Positions 15,413 through 23,877 are shown, numbered from the stretch's first letter. The stretch: 31,591 nucleotides of DNA from CAZHOV01 sp964534315 (GCA_964534315.1 CAZHOV010000053.1:1-31591), one strand, 5' to 3'. The notes: a model not told the origin generated them from the letters alone. A program made the numbers and translations.

Positions 15413-16461
15413 AATTCCAGCGTTAAAAAGGTCCGGTAATAATTATTGGCCTTGCTGATCTGTAAGTTATGCTTTCCCGGGTATTGCAGGTCCAGCCGGC
15501 GTTTGATATTCTCAATGCCGATACCGCTACCCGGATCTTTATGAGCAGTGTTGATCTTGTTGACGCAAGTGAAAGAAAGTTGAGTACCATCTACACCAAT
15601 TGCTATCTTGATCGGGTGTTCAGGATCATTATACACCCCATGTTTAAAGGCATTTTCTACAAAGGGCAAAAGCAATAGCGACTCTATCCGCAAACCGTTG
15701 ACCGGACCACTTATTTTAAAGTCTACGAAGCATTCTCCTTTAAAGCGGAGCCGATAGATGGAAATAAAGTTTTGAAGCAAGTCAATTTCATTACTTAACA
15801 AACGCTTTTCCCCTTTTGAACTCACCGTAGCATACCTCAAAATATCCGATAGCTTCCGAATACCCTCCGCCAGTTCCATGTCGTAGGCAAATGCTCTGGT
15901 GTGCAGAAAACTTAACATATTAAATAAAAAATGTGGGTTGATCTGGCTGCGCAAAAAACTCAATTCTGCTTCCTTTAACTCATTAGTAAGCTTTAGCTTT
16001 TCCCGCTCGGGTATCCACCGGTTTTCGATCAAAAAAATAATAAGACTAACAATTAACGCAATGAACCCTCTCCAGATATTATCCCGGATATAAAACCAGG
16101 CCCCCAGCGCATCATTATAATTATCAATACCAAACAAAAACGGGTAACAAACTTCCTCAATGAAATATCGGAGTGCAATGAAGACAGCAATTCCTAAAGG
16201 AAGCGCAATGATTAATAGTAGTCTACGGTTTGCGGTTAGTACATAACTCCAAATCAGGCTGTAAAACAGATAAAAAACAATTATAAAAACCAATTCATAA
16301 GAAAAAGTTAATAGGTAATCAATATGATCCCATTCCTGGTAAAAGATATCTACCCAGTTGCTATACAGCAGATACACCAACCACCCCAATAAATGCCAGA
16401 CGGGCTTGGTGATATGTATAAATGTTTTTTCCATTAGAGGAATAAAGATATAAAAAGCCAT
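15409..16461 (-). CDS. LytS/YehU-type sensor histidine kinase
   Basis: A 350-residue membrane kinase. Four hydrophobic segments lie at about 18-34, 50-72, 80-100 and 128-146, with a short periplasmic loop between the last two. A linker helix leads to the His_kinase domain: SQINPHFLFNMLSFLH with phosphoacceptor His177, LSDILRYAT, and an ATPase part with LLLPFVENAFKHG (N box) and GSGIGIENIKRRL (G box). No separate sensor domain is present, so the signal is likely sensed within the membrane. The ATG at 16434 (MEKTFIHITKP) is an equally likely start, because residues 1-9 look like untranslated leader. It lies directly upstream of, and overlaps, the LytTR regulator gene. Confidence 0.93.
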   Translation of the reverse strand: MAFYIFIPLMEKTFIHITKPVWHLLGWLVYLLYSNWVDIFYQEWDHIDYLLTFSYELVFIIVFYLFYSLIWSYVLTANRRLLLIIALPLGIAVFIALRYFIEEVCYPFLFGIDNYNDALGAWFYIRDNIWRGFIALIVSLIIFLIENRWIPEREKLKLTNELKEAELSFLRSQINPHFLFNMLSFLHTRAFAYDMELAEGIRKLSDILRYATVSSKGEKRLLSNEIDLLQNFISIYRLRFKGECFVDFKISGPVNGLRIESLLLLPFVENAFKHGVYNDPEHPIKIAIGVDGTQLSFTCVNKINTAHKDPGSGIGIENIKRRLDLQYPGKHNLQISKANNYYRTFLTLEL

Positions 16462-16476
16462 GGTTTACCTTTCTAA

Positions 16477-16614
16477 CCTTACACCAAATTCTTTCTTTTT
16501 TACACCAATGCCTTCATTCTATGGATCATCATTAAGTACCTAGCCAAAGAGGAGATGTCCTTTATTCCGGGGTATTGGTACTATAAAGTTTTTAAAAAAC
16601 CTCTAACTGCTTAA
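16477..16614 (+). pseudogene. Possible C-terminal gene remnant
   Basis: Between the divergent kinase and porin-like genes an open frame without ATG reads IIIKYLAKEEMSFIPGYWYY and then KVFKKPLTA before a TAA at 16612-16614. Its composition looks like real protein and like the hydrophobic end of a membrane protein, but no family is recognised and nothing upstream continues it because the kinase gene lies there in the opposite direction. It could equally be chance. Confidence 0.2.
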
Positions 16615-16650
16615 ATTGTTAACCTATTTATTTACCAAAATAAGTACACG

Positions 16651-17166
16651 ATGAAATCTAAATTAATTACTTTTTTATTCCTCATTTTTTTGTTGTTGAG
16701 TTTTTCTGCAAAATCCCAATCGTTGGTTGTGCAGGGAGTGGGCTCCTTCAATTTGCTTTACGAATTTGAAACCGGCTTTTTGGGAGGAGGACTCGGTATC
16801 GAAGGGAAAATGGGTCGCTTCTTTTCCCTGGGAATAGATGGGACTTACGGGGTAAGTGACGATTTACGACTATTCAACTTATCGCCAAGCGTGAAATTTT
16901 ATCCAGCAGCCTCCCTAAAAGGCTTTTTTGTCGGTGCCGGATTTGGAATTTTTCAATTATCCAGCAGGGATGATAAGCCCATTGGTTTCCCGCTAGAAGA
17001 TGAACAAGCTTCATCCGATACCATATTTGGCCCCAAAGTTTTTATTGGTTTCCAAACCCTGGTAAAAGATAAAATCACCATCGGGTTTGAAACCGGATTA
17101 GGAGCCCTCCCTCAAACGGATAGCGGCTTCCTCAACATTCAATGCCGTGTTGGCTATGCCTTTTAA
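16651..17166 (+). CDS. Small outer-membrane beta-barrel-like protein
   Basis: A 171-residue exported protein. Residues 1-23 form a clear signal peptide (FLFLIFLLLSFSAKSQ). The mature part alternates aromatic and glycine-rich strands, each about 8-10 residues long (GSFNLLYEFETGFLGGGLGI, FFSLGIDGTYGVSD, GFFVGAGFGIFQLS, IGFETGLGALP, IQCRVGYAF), ending in an aromatic residue as beta-barrel proteins often do. It is shorter than most porin-like barrels but matches the eight-strand OmpA/W-like size. No ligand is suggested. The next gene starts 37 bases later. Confidence 0.72.
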   Translation: MKSKLITFLFLIFLLLSFSAKSQSLVVQGVGSFNLLYEFETGFLGGGLGIEGKMGRFFSLGIDGTYGVSDDLRLFNLSPSVKFYPAASLKGFFVGAGFGIFQLSSRDDKPIGFPLEDEQASSDTIFGPKVFIGFQTLVKDKITIGFETGLGALPQTDSGFLNIQCRVGYAF

Positions 17167-17203
17167 CCAGGCATTTTTTGTCCATTCCAAAAGCTCAAAC
17201 ATT

Positions 17204-18418
17204 ATGAAAAATGTATTTATGGTACTTTTTTTTCCAGTCTTGCTCCATGCGCAATCCTGGACACCCAAAGATGTAGCTCCTTTTACCTATTCTTTTTCTA
17301 TTGAAGAAAATCAATTAAAAGGAACAGGTGCCCAAATCTTAAGGGAAGCGATCCTGGAATCTCACTTTTTCCTGCTTGGGGAGCGGCATTATTCGGCCAG
17401 GACCTCCGAACTGACCCAGGCCCTCATCCCTGAGCTGGAAAAGGCGGGATACCAGGATTTTATTGCAGAAATCGGCCCCGAATCGGCCCAAGTACTTACG
17501 GAGCTAAGCCATCCATTGGAGGAGGCCCGGGAGCAAATCACCAACTTTTATCAAAAATATGCTTTCGAAGCTTATGAAGATGCGCCCATTCCCTTTTTTG
17601 AAGGAAAGGAGGATCTCGACTTTCTGATTGAAGCTTTTGAAAGAGAGATGAAGCTCCATGGCATCGATCAGGAATATTATAATTCGACTTTTCACCTTTT
17701 TGATCGGATGTTTGAGCAAGCTCCTTCAAGTAAAGCGTTGGATAATTTAAAAGATACGGTGATGAGGGTCATTCACCAACACTATGGGTTGGATATGGAG
17801 CAAAACAATTACCGGCTTTTTAAAAACATGTCGGAAAAACCCATCATCAAAGAAGCCCTGGAAAAATTGGCCGCCGCAGCGCCTGCTAACACCCCGATCG
17901 CGGAAGCGCTATTGAAAACCTGGGATATTTATGGGCGCTATATGAAACGGGACGGCACCTCGCACGTAGCCAGAATTCAGTATATGCGACAGAATTTTTC
18001 AAAGGTAGTCGAGACCAAACCTGATGGGAAGTTTTTTGTCAAAATGGGTGCCTTGCATATAGCCAAACGCCCCCGGCTAAGCGCTTATGACGTTGGCGAT
18101 CTGGCAAATTCCCTGGCTGAAAAGAAAGGGGTAAAGGCCACCCATATCGCTTGTACTTCCAGGTATTACGAACAAGGCAACAAGGTAAGCGACTACTGGG
18201 AGTCGATGAAACAGGCAGGATTTCCTTTTAGTTTTATTCAATTAGGTAAAAAAGACGCCTTCACGCTAATTGACCTTCGTGCATTGCGAACAGCTCTTGA
18301 ATCGGGTACCCTGGAACTTGCAGAAGATCTGTCTTACCATCAGCTAAGACAGACGTTGGAGGGGTATGATCTGCTGATCATCATGCCTGAAGATCAGGAA
18401 CAGGAGAGGCATTATTAA
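17204..18418 (+). CDS. Exported erythromycin-esterase/ChaN-like superfamily protein
   Basis: A 404-residue protein with a signal peptide (MKNVFMVLFFPVLLHAQS, cleavage after AQ). The core begins with FFLLGERHYSARTSELTQAL (Glu60, Arg61, His62) followed by FIAEIGPESAQVL (Glu89), the arrangement of the EreA/ChaN/TIKI superfamily active site. KMGALHIAKR near residue 285 may supply a further histidine. Family members cleave esters or bind haem or metals; the actual reaction here is unknown and I would not call it macrolide resistance. The open frame extends to 17147, but the start at 17204 is preferred because it gives the signal peptide and does not overlap the previous gene. Confidence 0.68.
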   Translation: MKNVFMVLFFPVLLHAQSWTPKDVAPFTYSFSIEENQLKGTGAQILREAILESHFFLLGERHYSARTSELTQALIPELEKAGYQDFIAEIGPESAQVLTELSHPLEEAREQITNFYQKYAFEAYEDAPIPFFEGKEDLDFLIEAFEREMKLHGIDQEYYNSTFHLFDRMFEQAPSSKALDNLKDTVMRVIHQHYGLDMEQNNYRLFKNMSEKPIIKEALEKLAAAAPANTPIAEALLKTWDIYGRYMKRDGTSHVARIQYMRQNFSKVVETKPDGKFFVKMGALHIAKRPRLSAYDVGDLANSLAEKKGVKATHIACTSRYYEQGNKVSDYWESMKQAGFPFSFIQLGKKDAFTLIDLRALRTALESGTLELAEDLSYHQLRQTLEGYDLLIIMPEDQEQERHY

Positions 18419-18567
18419 TTTCAGTGGTTAAATTTGATTTTTTTAGCAATAATCCTTAACTTGTAACTATTATTTAAACAATCCACGCTCTTATTAAATG
18501 GTATATTTTCATGATTAATGCCGATAACTCCCTGTAGTAATACCATTAATTAACCAAAGAAAAAATC

Positions 18568-20166
18568 ATGAAAACAAAAACTCCAATGGCATTTGCCATT
18601 ATCTTGATCCTCATTTGTATAGGTATATATACCTGTACTTCCACTTTTAAAATCGATCATGAATTTCGAAAAACTTATACAGAGATTAAAGAAGCTGCTC
18701 AAGGAGCTAGTCCTGACTCGGTATTTTTTAAAGTTCATTTTAAAAATGGAGCAGTCTGCGTATTTGAAAATTGGGAATTGACCTTGAAAAAGGATTCAAT
18801 TAAGGGAAATGGAAAACTATTTGACTTTAATAGAAACCTTGTAAAAGAAGGTGTTTTTACCTTCAACCTAGAATCAATTGCCATTATAGAAACCAACCAG
18901 ATTGACGCCATCAAAAGTAAGGATAATGAACGGATTGCAGCACTCGCAATCCTTACTAGTGCAAATATAGCCTTAAATATTGTCTGTATTACCAACCCCA
19001 AAGCATGTTTTGGATCATGTCCAACGTTTTATATCAATGAGGACGCCCCCATTTATGCAGCCAATGCAGAAGCATTCTCCAGCGCTATTGCACCTAGTTT
19101 GGAACGGTCAGACCTTGATGCCCTTCAGTTTAGTACCCTACTTTCCGAATTTTCCATCCTTATGAAAAATGAGGCATTGGAAACGCATGTTGTCAACCAG
19201 GTGAATGTTTTTGCAGTACCAAAACAGAGGAGTCAATATGTATTTCACGATCAGTATCAAAATTTCTATTTGTGTGAAAGAAACTTCATTCCAAAAAAAG
19301 TGATGGTCAATGACAAAAATATAACCTGTGTCGTCCGTGAAATAGATGAATTAGAGTACTTTTCACAAACAGATACCTTTGATTTATTGGCCAAAGAAGA
19401 AATGATCTTAGAATTCGACCAACTTCCTATGGAGGAACTCGGCGTAGTATTAAACTTCCGGCAAAGCCTTTTAACTACCTTTCTCCTCTACAGTGGCCTT
19501 TCCTATATGGGCGATGAAGTGGGTGATATTTTTTCTCTTCTAGAAACAAATATGATCTTAGCTAGGGGATTTGGCGACCCATTTAGACGCCTGGGAAAAA
19601 TAAATATATCATACTGGAATCCACAAACGAACCAATGGGAATCAATAGAAGCTTTGCATGAAACGGGTCCCATTGCAAAAAACCTGATGATCGTCCCATT
19701 AAAAAACAAGTCTCCCAAAGACGGAAAACTAAAGCTTAAAATTCAACTCACTAAAGGTCATTGGCGATTAGATTACGTTGGCCTTACTCTTGTTAAAGAT
19801 GAACCGCAGCCTTTTATCGCCACCCCTGTAAAACTGGAATCAATAAATGGAAACCTTTCTGAAGTATCTTATCTACAAAGAGATGACGAGAAATATTTGG
19901 TGACCTTTCCGGGTAATCAATACCGGATTCATTTTAAATTCCCATTATTAGAACAAGAAAAGGAATATGAACTTTTCCTTGCTTCTAAAGGCTATTATTT
20001 AGAATGGATGAGAAAACCCTGGCTGGAAGGCAAAAATATTTCGAAGTTGAAAAGGATTATTCAAAATGATCCAACCACCTGGAAAGAACTGGCTATTGAG
20101 TTTAAAGAAATGGAATCTGAAATGGAAAGTGTTTTTTGGAATTCCTATTATTCAAGAACCCAATAA
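18568..20166 (+). CDS. Exported or lipid-anchored protein of unknown function
   Basis: A 532-residue protein. Residues 7-22 are hydrophobic and are followed by TCTSTF; Cys23 could be lipidated but the site is not a classical lipobox. The region ITNPKACFGSCPTFYINEDA (about residues 147-166), followed by AEAFSSAIAPSLERSDLDAL, is a recognisable block that I have seen in hypothetical Bacteroidota proteins; the two Cys in CFGSC may form a disulfide. The remainder is a mix of strands with no enzyme motif. It ends ten bases before the next lipoprotein gene, so the two probably form one operon. The leader contains an inverted repeat, AATGGTAT (18497) and ATACCATT (18540). Confidence 0.65.
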   Translation: MKTKTPMAFAIILILICIGIYTCTSTFKIDHEFRKTYTEIKEAAQGASPDSVFFKVHFKNGAVCVFENWELTLKKDSIKGNGKLFDFNRNLVKEGVFTFNLESIAIIETNQIDAIKSKDNERIAALAILTSANIALNIVCITNPKACFGSCPTFYINEDAPIYAANAEAFSSAIAPSLERSDLDALQFSTLLSEFSILMKNEALETHVVNQVNVFAVPKQRSQYVFHDQYQNFYLCERNFIPKKVMVNDKNITCVVREIDELEYFSQTDTFDLLAKEEMILEFDQLPMEELGVVLNFRQSLLTTFLLYSGLSYMGDEVGDIFSLLETNMILARGFGDPFRRLGKINISYWNPQTNQWESIEALHETGPIAKNLMIVPLKNKSPKDGKLKLKIQLTKGHWRLDYVGLTLVKDEPQPFIATPVKLESINGNLSEVSYLQRDDEKYLVTFPGNQYRIHFKFPLLEQEKEYELFLASKGYYLEWMRKPWLEGKNISKLKRIIQNDPTTWKELAIEFKEMESEMESVFWNSYYSRTQ

Positions 20167-20176
20167 ATCAATTAAA

Positions 20177-20689
20177 ATGAAACAGTTGTTAATTCTTGTC
20201 ACTTTTTCCATGACTTTGGGTGCTTGTAAAAGTCCTCACTATCTACCCAAACCAATGAGTTTTCAATATCATACAAAAGGACTTTTTATAGAGTGTGTCC
20301 TAAATTTAGCCCCTAATGTGACAGGAGAAATCATTGCTGTAAATTCATCCTACATCGATCTATTGCCTTTAAATGCTGAAGATGGTGTAATTTCTGTAGA
20401 AAAAAGGAGTATAAAATCTGCAAGAATAAGGGTCGCTCTGACCAGTAACAATCCAGAGATGTTTAAAATCTGGGCAGGAACTATCTTCTTATCCAGCATT
20501 GGTCATGGAGGCTTCGCCATCTTTTCGATACCGATCAATTTAGCCGTAGCATTACCTGTTGCTAATAATGCAGCAAAATCATCTTTTGACGTCTTTTACC
20601 CTAAAGAGATTTCTTGGGAGGAATTAAGCAAATTTGCCCGATTCCCGCAAGGAATTCCAGAAACTGTTAATCGTCAATCAATCCAATAA
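20177..20689 (+). CDS. Lipoprotein of unknown function
   Basis: A 170-residue protein with a good lipoprotein signal: MKQLLILVTFSMTLGACKSP, lipidated Cys at residue 17. The mature region contains ECVLNLAPNVTGEIIAVNSS and a hydrophobic stretch near residues 100-135 (IWAGTIFLSSIGHGGFAIF) that resembles a membrane-inserting or glycine-rich helical segment. The open frame extends upstream to 20066 inside the preceding gene; the start at 20177 is chosen because it gives the lipobox and sits ten bases after that gene's stop. It probably works with the 532-residue neighbour. Confidence 0.72.
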   Translation: MKQLLILVTFSMTLGACKSPHYLPKPMSFQYHTKGLFIECVLNLAPNVTGEIIAVNSSYIDLLPLNAEDGVISVEKRSIKSARIRVALTSNNPEMFKIWAGTIFLSSIGHGGFAIFSIPINLAVALPVANNAAKSSFDVFYPKEISWEELSKFARFPQGIPETVNRQSIQ

Positions 20690-20795
20690 TATAGCAGCAC
20701 TATTCTCTGTTATTCGTTTTATATTTAGCTAGTGAATACAATTTCATTCAGCATTCTCTTCAGTATTGTATCAGAAAAATATAAACCATATATAA

Positions 20796-21086
20796 ATGAA
20801 ACTCAACATCCCACTCTACATCAGCATCCCATTAGTTATCCTGGGAATTTTTATGTCGCTTGCACTAAGGCAAGTGCCAACCCCTTCAATGGAAAATTCA
20901 GCCAAGGTTTCTGGCGAGCTGGTATTTCTAGAAGAACATGGTGGCCCGGGAGATGTTACGCTCCGATTAAAAGACAATGATGTCACCTACTACATCAATC
21001 GAGGCACTGAAAACGGAGTAGATCCAAACCAGAGGACCAGAAGGACAGATCATCAGTCTGAAGGACTGACATTCCCCCTCAACTAG
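20796..21086 (+). pseudogene. Small membrane-anchored protein, 3' end replaced by repeats
   Basis: A 96-codon frame. Residues 5-25 form a membrane anchor (IPLYISIPLVILGIFMSLAL). Residues 36-72 look like a small beta-barrel or SH3-like fold (VSGELVFLEEHGG, VTLRLKDNDVTYYINRGTEN). From residue 78 (base 21027) the codons come from the 75-78 bp hairpin repeat, giving a tail (NQRTRRTDHQSEG...) unrelated to the fold. I infer that the native gene continued past GTENGVDP and lost its end. A functional short form cannot be excluded. Confidence 0.6.
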
Positions 21087-21291
21087 GGGCAGTGCCCCTA
21101 GAAAAACCAGAGGACCAGAAGGAAAGATCATCAGTCTGAAGGACTGACATTCCCCCTCAACTAGGGGCAGCGCCCCTAGAACCAGAGGACCAGATCAGTC
21201 TGAAGGACTGATCCCCCCCTACCTAGGGGCAGCGCCCCTAGAATATTTCAGGGCAGCGCCCCTAGAATATTTCAGGGCAGCGCCCCTAGAA
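21027..21291. repeat. Hairpin-rich tandem repeat array
   Basis: Three long units (21027-21104, 21105-21179, 21180-21243) are followed by two 24-bp units (21244-21267, 21268-21291). Long units contain a GAGGACCA-type head, the stem TCAGTC-TGAAG-GACTGA, a pyrimidine run, and the stem CTAGGGGC-AGC-GCCCCTAG. The 24-bp units keep only the last stem, preceded by TATTTCA. That gives five GC-rich hairpins in 265 bases, ending ten bases before an ATG. It would form strong RNA structure and may block transcription or translation into the next gene. Confidence 0.9.
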
Positions 21292-21301
21292 TCTAAAAAA
21301 A

Positions 21302-22225
21302 ATGAAAAAGCGCATACTTCAACTTTTCATCTTATTTCTGCTTTTGATCTCCACACTTATAGGGATGAATATCTCATGGGACATACCTGTTAATACTCTT
21401 AAAGAACAATATGCCAACGAGCAATCCAAATTTATCGCTATTAATGATCTTGATGTCCACTACCGGGATGAAGGCACTGGCTTTCCCATTATTCTGCTAC
21501 ATGGTACCGGCGCCTCCCTCCACACCTGGGATGCCTGGACAGCGGAACTGAAAAAAGAATACCGCGTAATCCGAATGGACCTGCCCGCTTTTGGATTGAC
21601 CGGACCCAATGCTGATCACGACTACCGCATCAAGACTTACACGGAATTTCTGGATCAGTTCATTTCCACCTTGAGCATAGACAGCTTTCACCTTGCCGGA
21701 AATTCTTTGGGCGGACAGATCGCCTGGAATTATGCAGCCGATTATCCGGAAAAGGTAGCCAAACTGATTCTGGTCGACCCCAGCGGCTTTCCATCTGAAC
21801 ATGGTACTGCTATGGTGTTCCGCCTGGCCAGAACGCCTATCCTGAATAACATCATGCGATTTGTCACACCCAAATCATTCATTAAAAAAAATCTTAAAGA
21901 AGTTTATTACAACGATGAGAAAATCACGCCCGAGCTTATCGACCGGTATTATCACTTAACCCTACGGACAGGCAACCGGGATGCATTTATCGCCCGTGCC
22001 AAGCTCCATCCCAAACCGGATAATACTCCAAAGCTAAACGAAATTACTGCTCCCACGTTGATCATCTGGGGGGAAGAAGATACCTGGATACCAGTGGTAG
22101 ATGGGAAGCGGTTTGAAGCGGCGATTCCCAATGCTCAGTTGGTCGTTTTAGAACAAACCGGTCATGTCCCCATGGAAGAATCACCGCAAAGAAGCTTGAA
22201 GTCTGTTTTGCAATTCCTGAAATAA
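21302..22225 (+). CDS. Alpha/beta hydrolase, membrane-anchored or exported
   Basis: A 307-residue alpha/beta-fold hydrolase. The N-terminus (residues 5-22, LQLFILFLLLISTLIGM) is a membrane anchor or signal peptide. Motifs: ILLHGTGASLHTW (oxyanion loop), nucleophile Ser135 in LAGNSLGGQIAWNYA, likely acid Asp260 in LIIWGEEDTWIPV, and His288 in EQTGHVPMEESP. This triad and spacing match epoxide hydrolase/haloperoxidase-like esterases; the substrate is unknown. The gene starts ten bases after five GC hairpins, which makes an upstream shared promoter doubtful. Length is normal. Confidence 0.88.
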   Translation: MKKRILQLFILFLLLISTLIGMNISWDIPVNTLKEQYANEQSKFIAINDLDVHYRDEGTGFPIILLHGTGASLHTWDAWTAELKKEYRVIRMDLPAFGLTGPNADHDYRIKTYTEFLDQFISTLSIDSFHLAGNSLGGQIAWNYAADYPEKVAKLILVDPSGFPSEHGTAMVFRLARTPILNNIMRFVTPKSFIKKNLKEVYYNDEKITPELIDRYYHLTLRTGNRDAFIARAKLHPKPDNTPKLNEITAPTLIIWGEEDTWIPVVDGKRFEAAIPNAQLVVLEQTGHVPMEESPQRSLKSVLQFLK

Positions 22226-22481
22226 ATCCGTACTTTGGATAAGCGCCAAATGACTTCACCAAATCCAGAATAAGGTGCCCTGGATAAATACCACACAGAT
22301 TTTTGTTGACGCTCAGGATAAACCACCAAGGTAAAGGATCACTGCCCCATTTTTAGTTAAATGAATCTCAAGATCTCAAGGATACAATCAGAGTTTCGTA
22401 GCTCCTAATTCCTAACCAGGAATTTTCTTAAACAAAATTTTGTATTATATTTATCAAAGTCATCTCCTAAAATTTAAACTG
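22226..22481. other. Intergenic region upstream of the MazF-type module
   Basis: This 256-base gap contains no open frame of note. Three octamer-like steps near 22364-22387 (AATCTCAA, GATCTCAA, GGATACAA) may be a decayed array. Two palindromes near its right end are listed separately. Confidence 0.4.
22407..22443. promoter_or_regulatory. Two palindromes upstream of the antitoxin (possible operator)
   Basis: AATTCC-TAACCA-GGAATT (22407-22424) and the perfect 12-bp palindrome ACAAAATTTTGT (22432-22443) lie 39-75 bases before the antitoxin start. MazE-like antitoxins usually repress their own operons at such sites. Inferred from position and symmetry only. Confidence 0.35.
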
Positions 22482-22712
22482 ATGAGTGAAGCAGAAATAA
22501 AACTTAAGTTGATAAGGCTGATTGATAGTCAGGAAGGATCAATTTTGAGAGAATTATATGATCTCATTCTTACTAAAGTTTCTCCAGAAAGAAATAAAAA
22601 AAATACCATTTCTACTATTGAAGAAGGGTATAAAGCGATGTCTGAAGATATTGATAGAGAAGAAGAGGCCTTTGAATGGATTGAAGGCACTCTCAACTCA
22701 GAAGAGATATGA
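22482..22712 (+). CDS. Antitoxin of a MazF-type module
   Basis: A 76-residue acidic, helical protein (MSEAEIKLKLIRLIDSQEGS...). The C-terminus (TIEEGYKAMSEDIDREEEAF, EWIEGTLNSEEI) resembles small antitoxin partners found beside MazF/PemK toxins in Bacteroidota, with the acidic helix expected to bind the toxin groove. No classical AbrB or ribbon-helix-helix DNA-binding domain is obvious. The start at 22482 rather than 22440 removes a poorly coding leader. It overlaps the toxin start by four bases (ATGA at 22709). Confidence 0.8.
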   Translation: MSEAEIKLKLIRLIDSQEGSILRELYDLILTKVSPERNKKNTISTIEEGYKAMSEDIDREEEAFEWIEGTLNSEEI

Positions 22713-23035
22713 AAAAAAGAGGAGAAATTTGGTGGATAAACTTTGATCCATCTGTTGGGCAAGAAATAAAGAAAAAAAGACCTGCTGTGATCATAAGTAA
22801 TAATATTTCAAATAAATATCTCAAAAGATTCCAAGTTGTACCTGTCAGTTCTCAGATTCAAAAAATTTATCCAAGCGAAACAAAGATTACAGTTTTAGGA
22901 AAAACAAGTAAAGCAATGGCAGATCAACTTACAACTGTTAGTGAATTAAGATTCATCAAAAAAATAACTGATATTTCAGAAAAAGAAATGAATGATATAG
23001 AGGACAAAATTAAATTTCAACTTGATCTTCAATAA
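22709..23035 (+). CDS. MazF/PemK family endoribonuclease toxin
   Basis: A 108-residue MazF-fold toxin. Conserved features: RGEIWWINFDPSVGQEIKKK, RPAVIIS (Arg24, the conserved catalytic arginine region), FQVVPVSSQ with Ser47/Ser48, and KAMADQLTTVSELRF near the C-terminus. The family cleaves mRNA at short sequence motifs; the recognised motif here cannot be predicted. Length is typical and all key residues are present. Coupled to the antitoxin by ATGA overlap. This is the second toxin-antitoxin module in the window, about 16 kb from MntA-HepT. Confidence 0.92.
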   Translation: MKKRGEIWWINFDPSVGQEIKKKRPAVIISNNISNKYLKRFQVVPVSSQIQKIYPSETKITVLGKTSKAMADQLTTVSELRFIKKITDISEKEMNDIEDKIKFQLDLQ

Positions 23036-23242
23036 TATTTTTTGGTTCCCTGTGGTTAGTACATCGTGCCAACCTAAATGCCCGGTTCGTCCCTTTGCCT
23101 CAATATTTTTTCCATCCCCGCTGGTTAGTGCCTCTCCACGCCAAACTCAAATTCAGATTCCGTCTTCGCACCAAATGTTTTTTTGAAGAAAAATCCAATT
23201 AAAACTTGGATTAGTTAGGATTCCTATTTAAACTAATGTATC
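23036..23242. other. Intergenic, nothing recognised
   Basis: About 200 bases between the toxin and a broken secreted-protein gene. The phrase TGGTTAGT occurs twice (about 23052 and 23125), but no array, hairpin or open frame is convincing. Confidence 0.4.
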
Positions 23243-23481
23243 ATGAAACAGTATTTATTTTTTATCACCACTTTCTTTTTTTCCATTACTAACCTTGTTC
23301 ATTCTCAAGACTTTAACATTACAAAGGTTAAAGTTGAAAAAGACCATAAACTGGAGCAGTTAATCTTTTCTATCGAATGCTTGGGGTGTACGAGGTCTAT
23401 TCCGTGGCATCTGGCGATTTGAGTCTACCTTTTACCGTAGGTAATTACAGTGCTGATACCTTGACAAAAATGGTTCTTTGA
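23243..23481 (+). pseudogene. Frameshifted fragment of an exported protein
   Basis: The frame starts MKQYLFFITTFFFSITNLVH followed by SQDF, a convincing signal peptide, and reads KVKVEKDHKLEQLIFSIECL before running to a stop at 23420. A second frame, joined near 23386, continues naturally with VYEVYSVASGDLSLPFTVGN and YSADTLTKM and stops at 23479. The two halves read as one protein broken by a frameshift, and the rest of the gene is missing. The second stop lies at the junction with the MarR fragment. Confidence 0.6.
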
Positions 23482-23490
23482 CAAAAATTA
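23462..23490. promoter_or_regulatory. Direct repeat TGACAAAAA-N8-TGACAAAAA, site A
   Basis: Two copies of TGACAAAAA start 17 bases apart, directly before the MarR-type fragment. A 29-base stretch matches 24 of 29 positions with site B (28751-28779) upstream of the GNAT-YoaP gene. A transcription-factor site is one explanation; shared origin of the flanks is another. Confidence 0.35.
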
Positions 23491-23829
23491 ATTGTAAAAA
23501 CGCCCTTAGTAGCTGATAAACGAGCGTATTCCATTTCGCTTACTTTAGAATGGAAAGAACTCGTTGAATCTATCCACCACTTTGCCCGTCCTATCAAAAC
23601 CATCACCGAACAAATTGACGAAACAGAACAAACGCAATTTTTCCAGACCTTAAGTAAAATTATCTTTGCCCTGAATAAAGAAGGGATTCTCTCCGTGCAG
23701 CGAACCTGCTATGGATGTCGATTTTTTAAAAAGAAAGGTAAGGGAAAACATTACTGCCAACTGTTAAAAAAAGATTACCTAGATGAAGATATCCGGATTG
23801 ACTGCCCGGAGTTTGAAAGCAGTGAATAA
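23482..23829 (+). pseudogene. 5'-truncated MarR family regulator with cysteine-cluster tail
   Basis: An open frame of 115 codons without a credible start. It begins inside the winged-helix domain: LVADKRAYSISLTLEWKELV is the wing and following strand (the DKRA signature of MarR proteins). The dimerisation helices follow (FFQTLSKIIFALNKEG), then a Cys-rich tail: RTCYGCRFFKKK, HYCQLLKKDY, IRIDCPEFE. Four cysteines in C-x2-C...C...C spacing suggest metal binding. The N-terminal half, including the recognition helix, is absent, so it cannot bind DNA as it stands. It is fused in sequence to the exported-protein fragment at about 23480. Confidence 0.75.
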
Positions 23830-23839
23830 TTTTCTACTT

Positions 23840-23877
23840 GGTGCATCGGTGCATCGGTGCATCGCTACATCGGTCAT
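23840..23877. repeat. Short octamer array (GGTGCATC)
   Basis: Three perfect copies of GGTGCATC are followed by GCTACATC and GGTCAT, ten bases after the stop of the MarR fragment. The 8-bp period matches the other arrays, while the sequence is a separate family. Confidence 0.8.

Noticed and set aside
17204..18418. Naming the EreA/ChaN-like protein a macrolide resistance esterase
   Set aside because: Only the superfamily motif is visible; the exported location and low overall resemblance do not support resistance.
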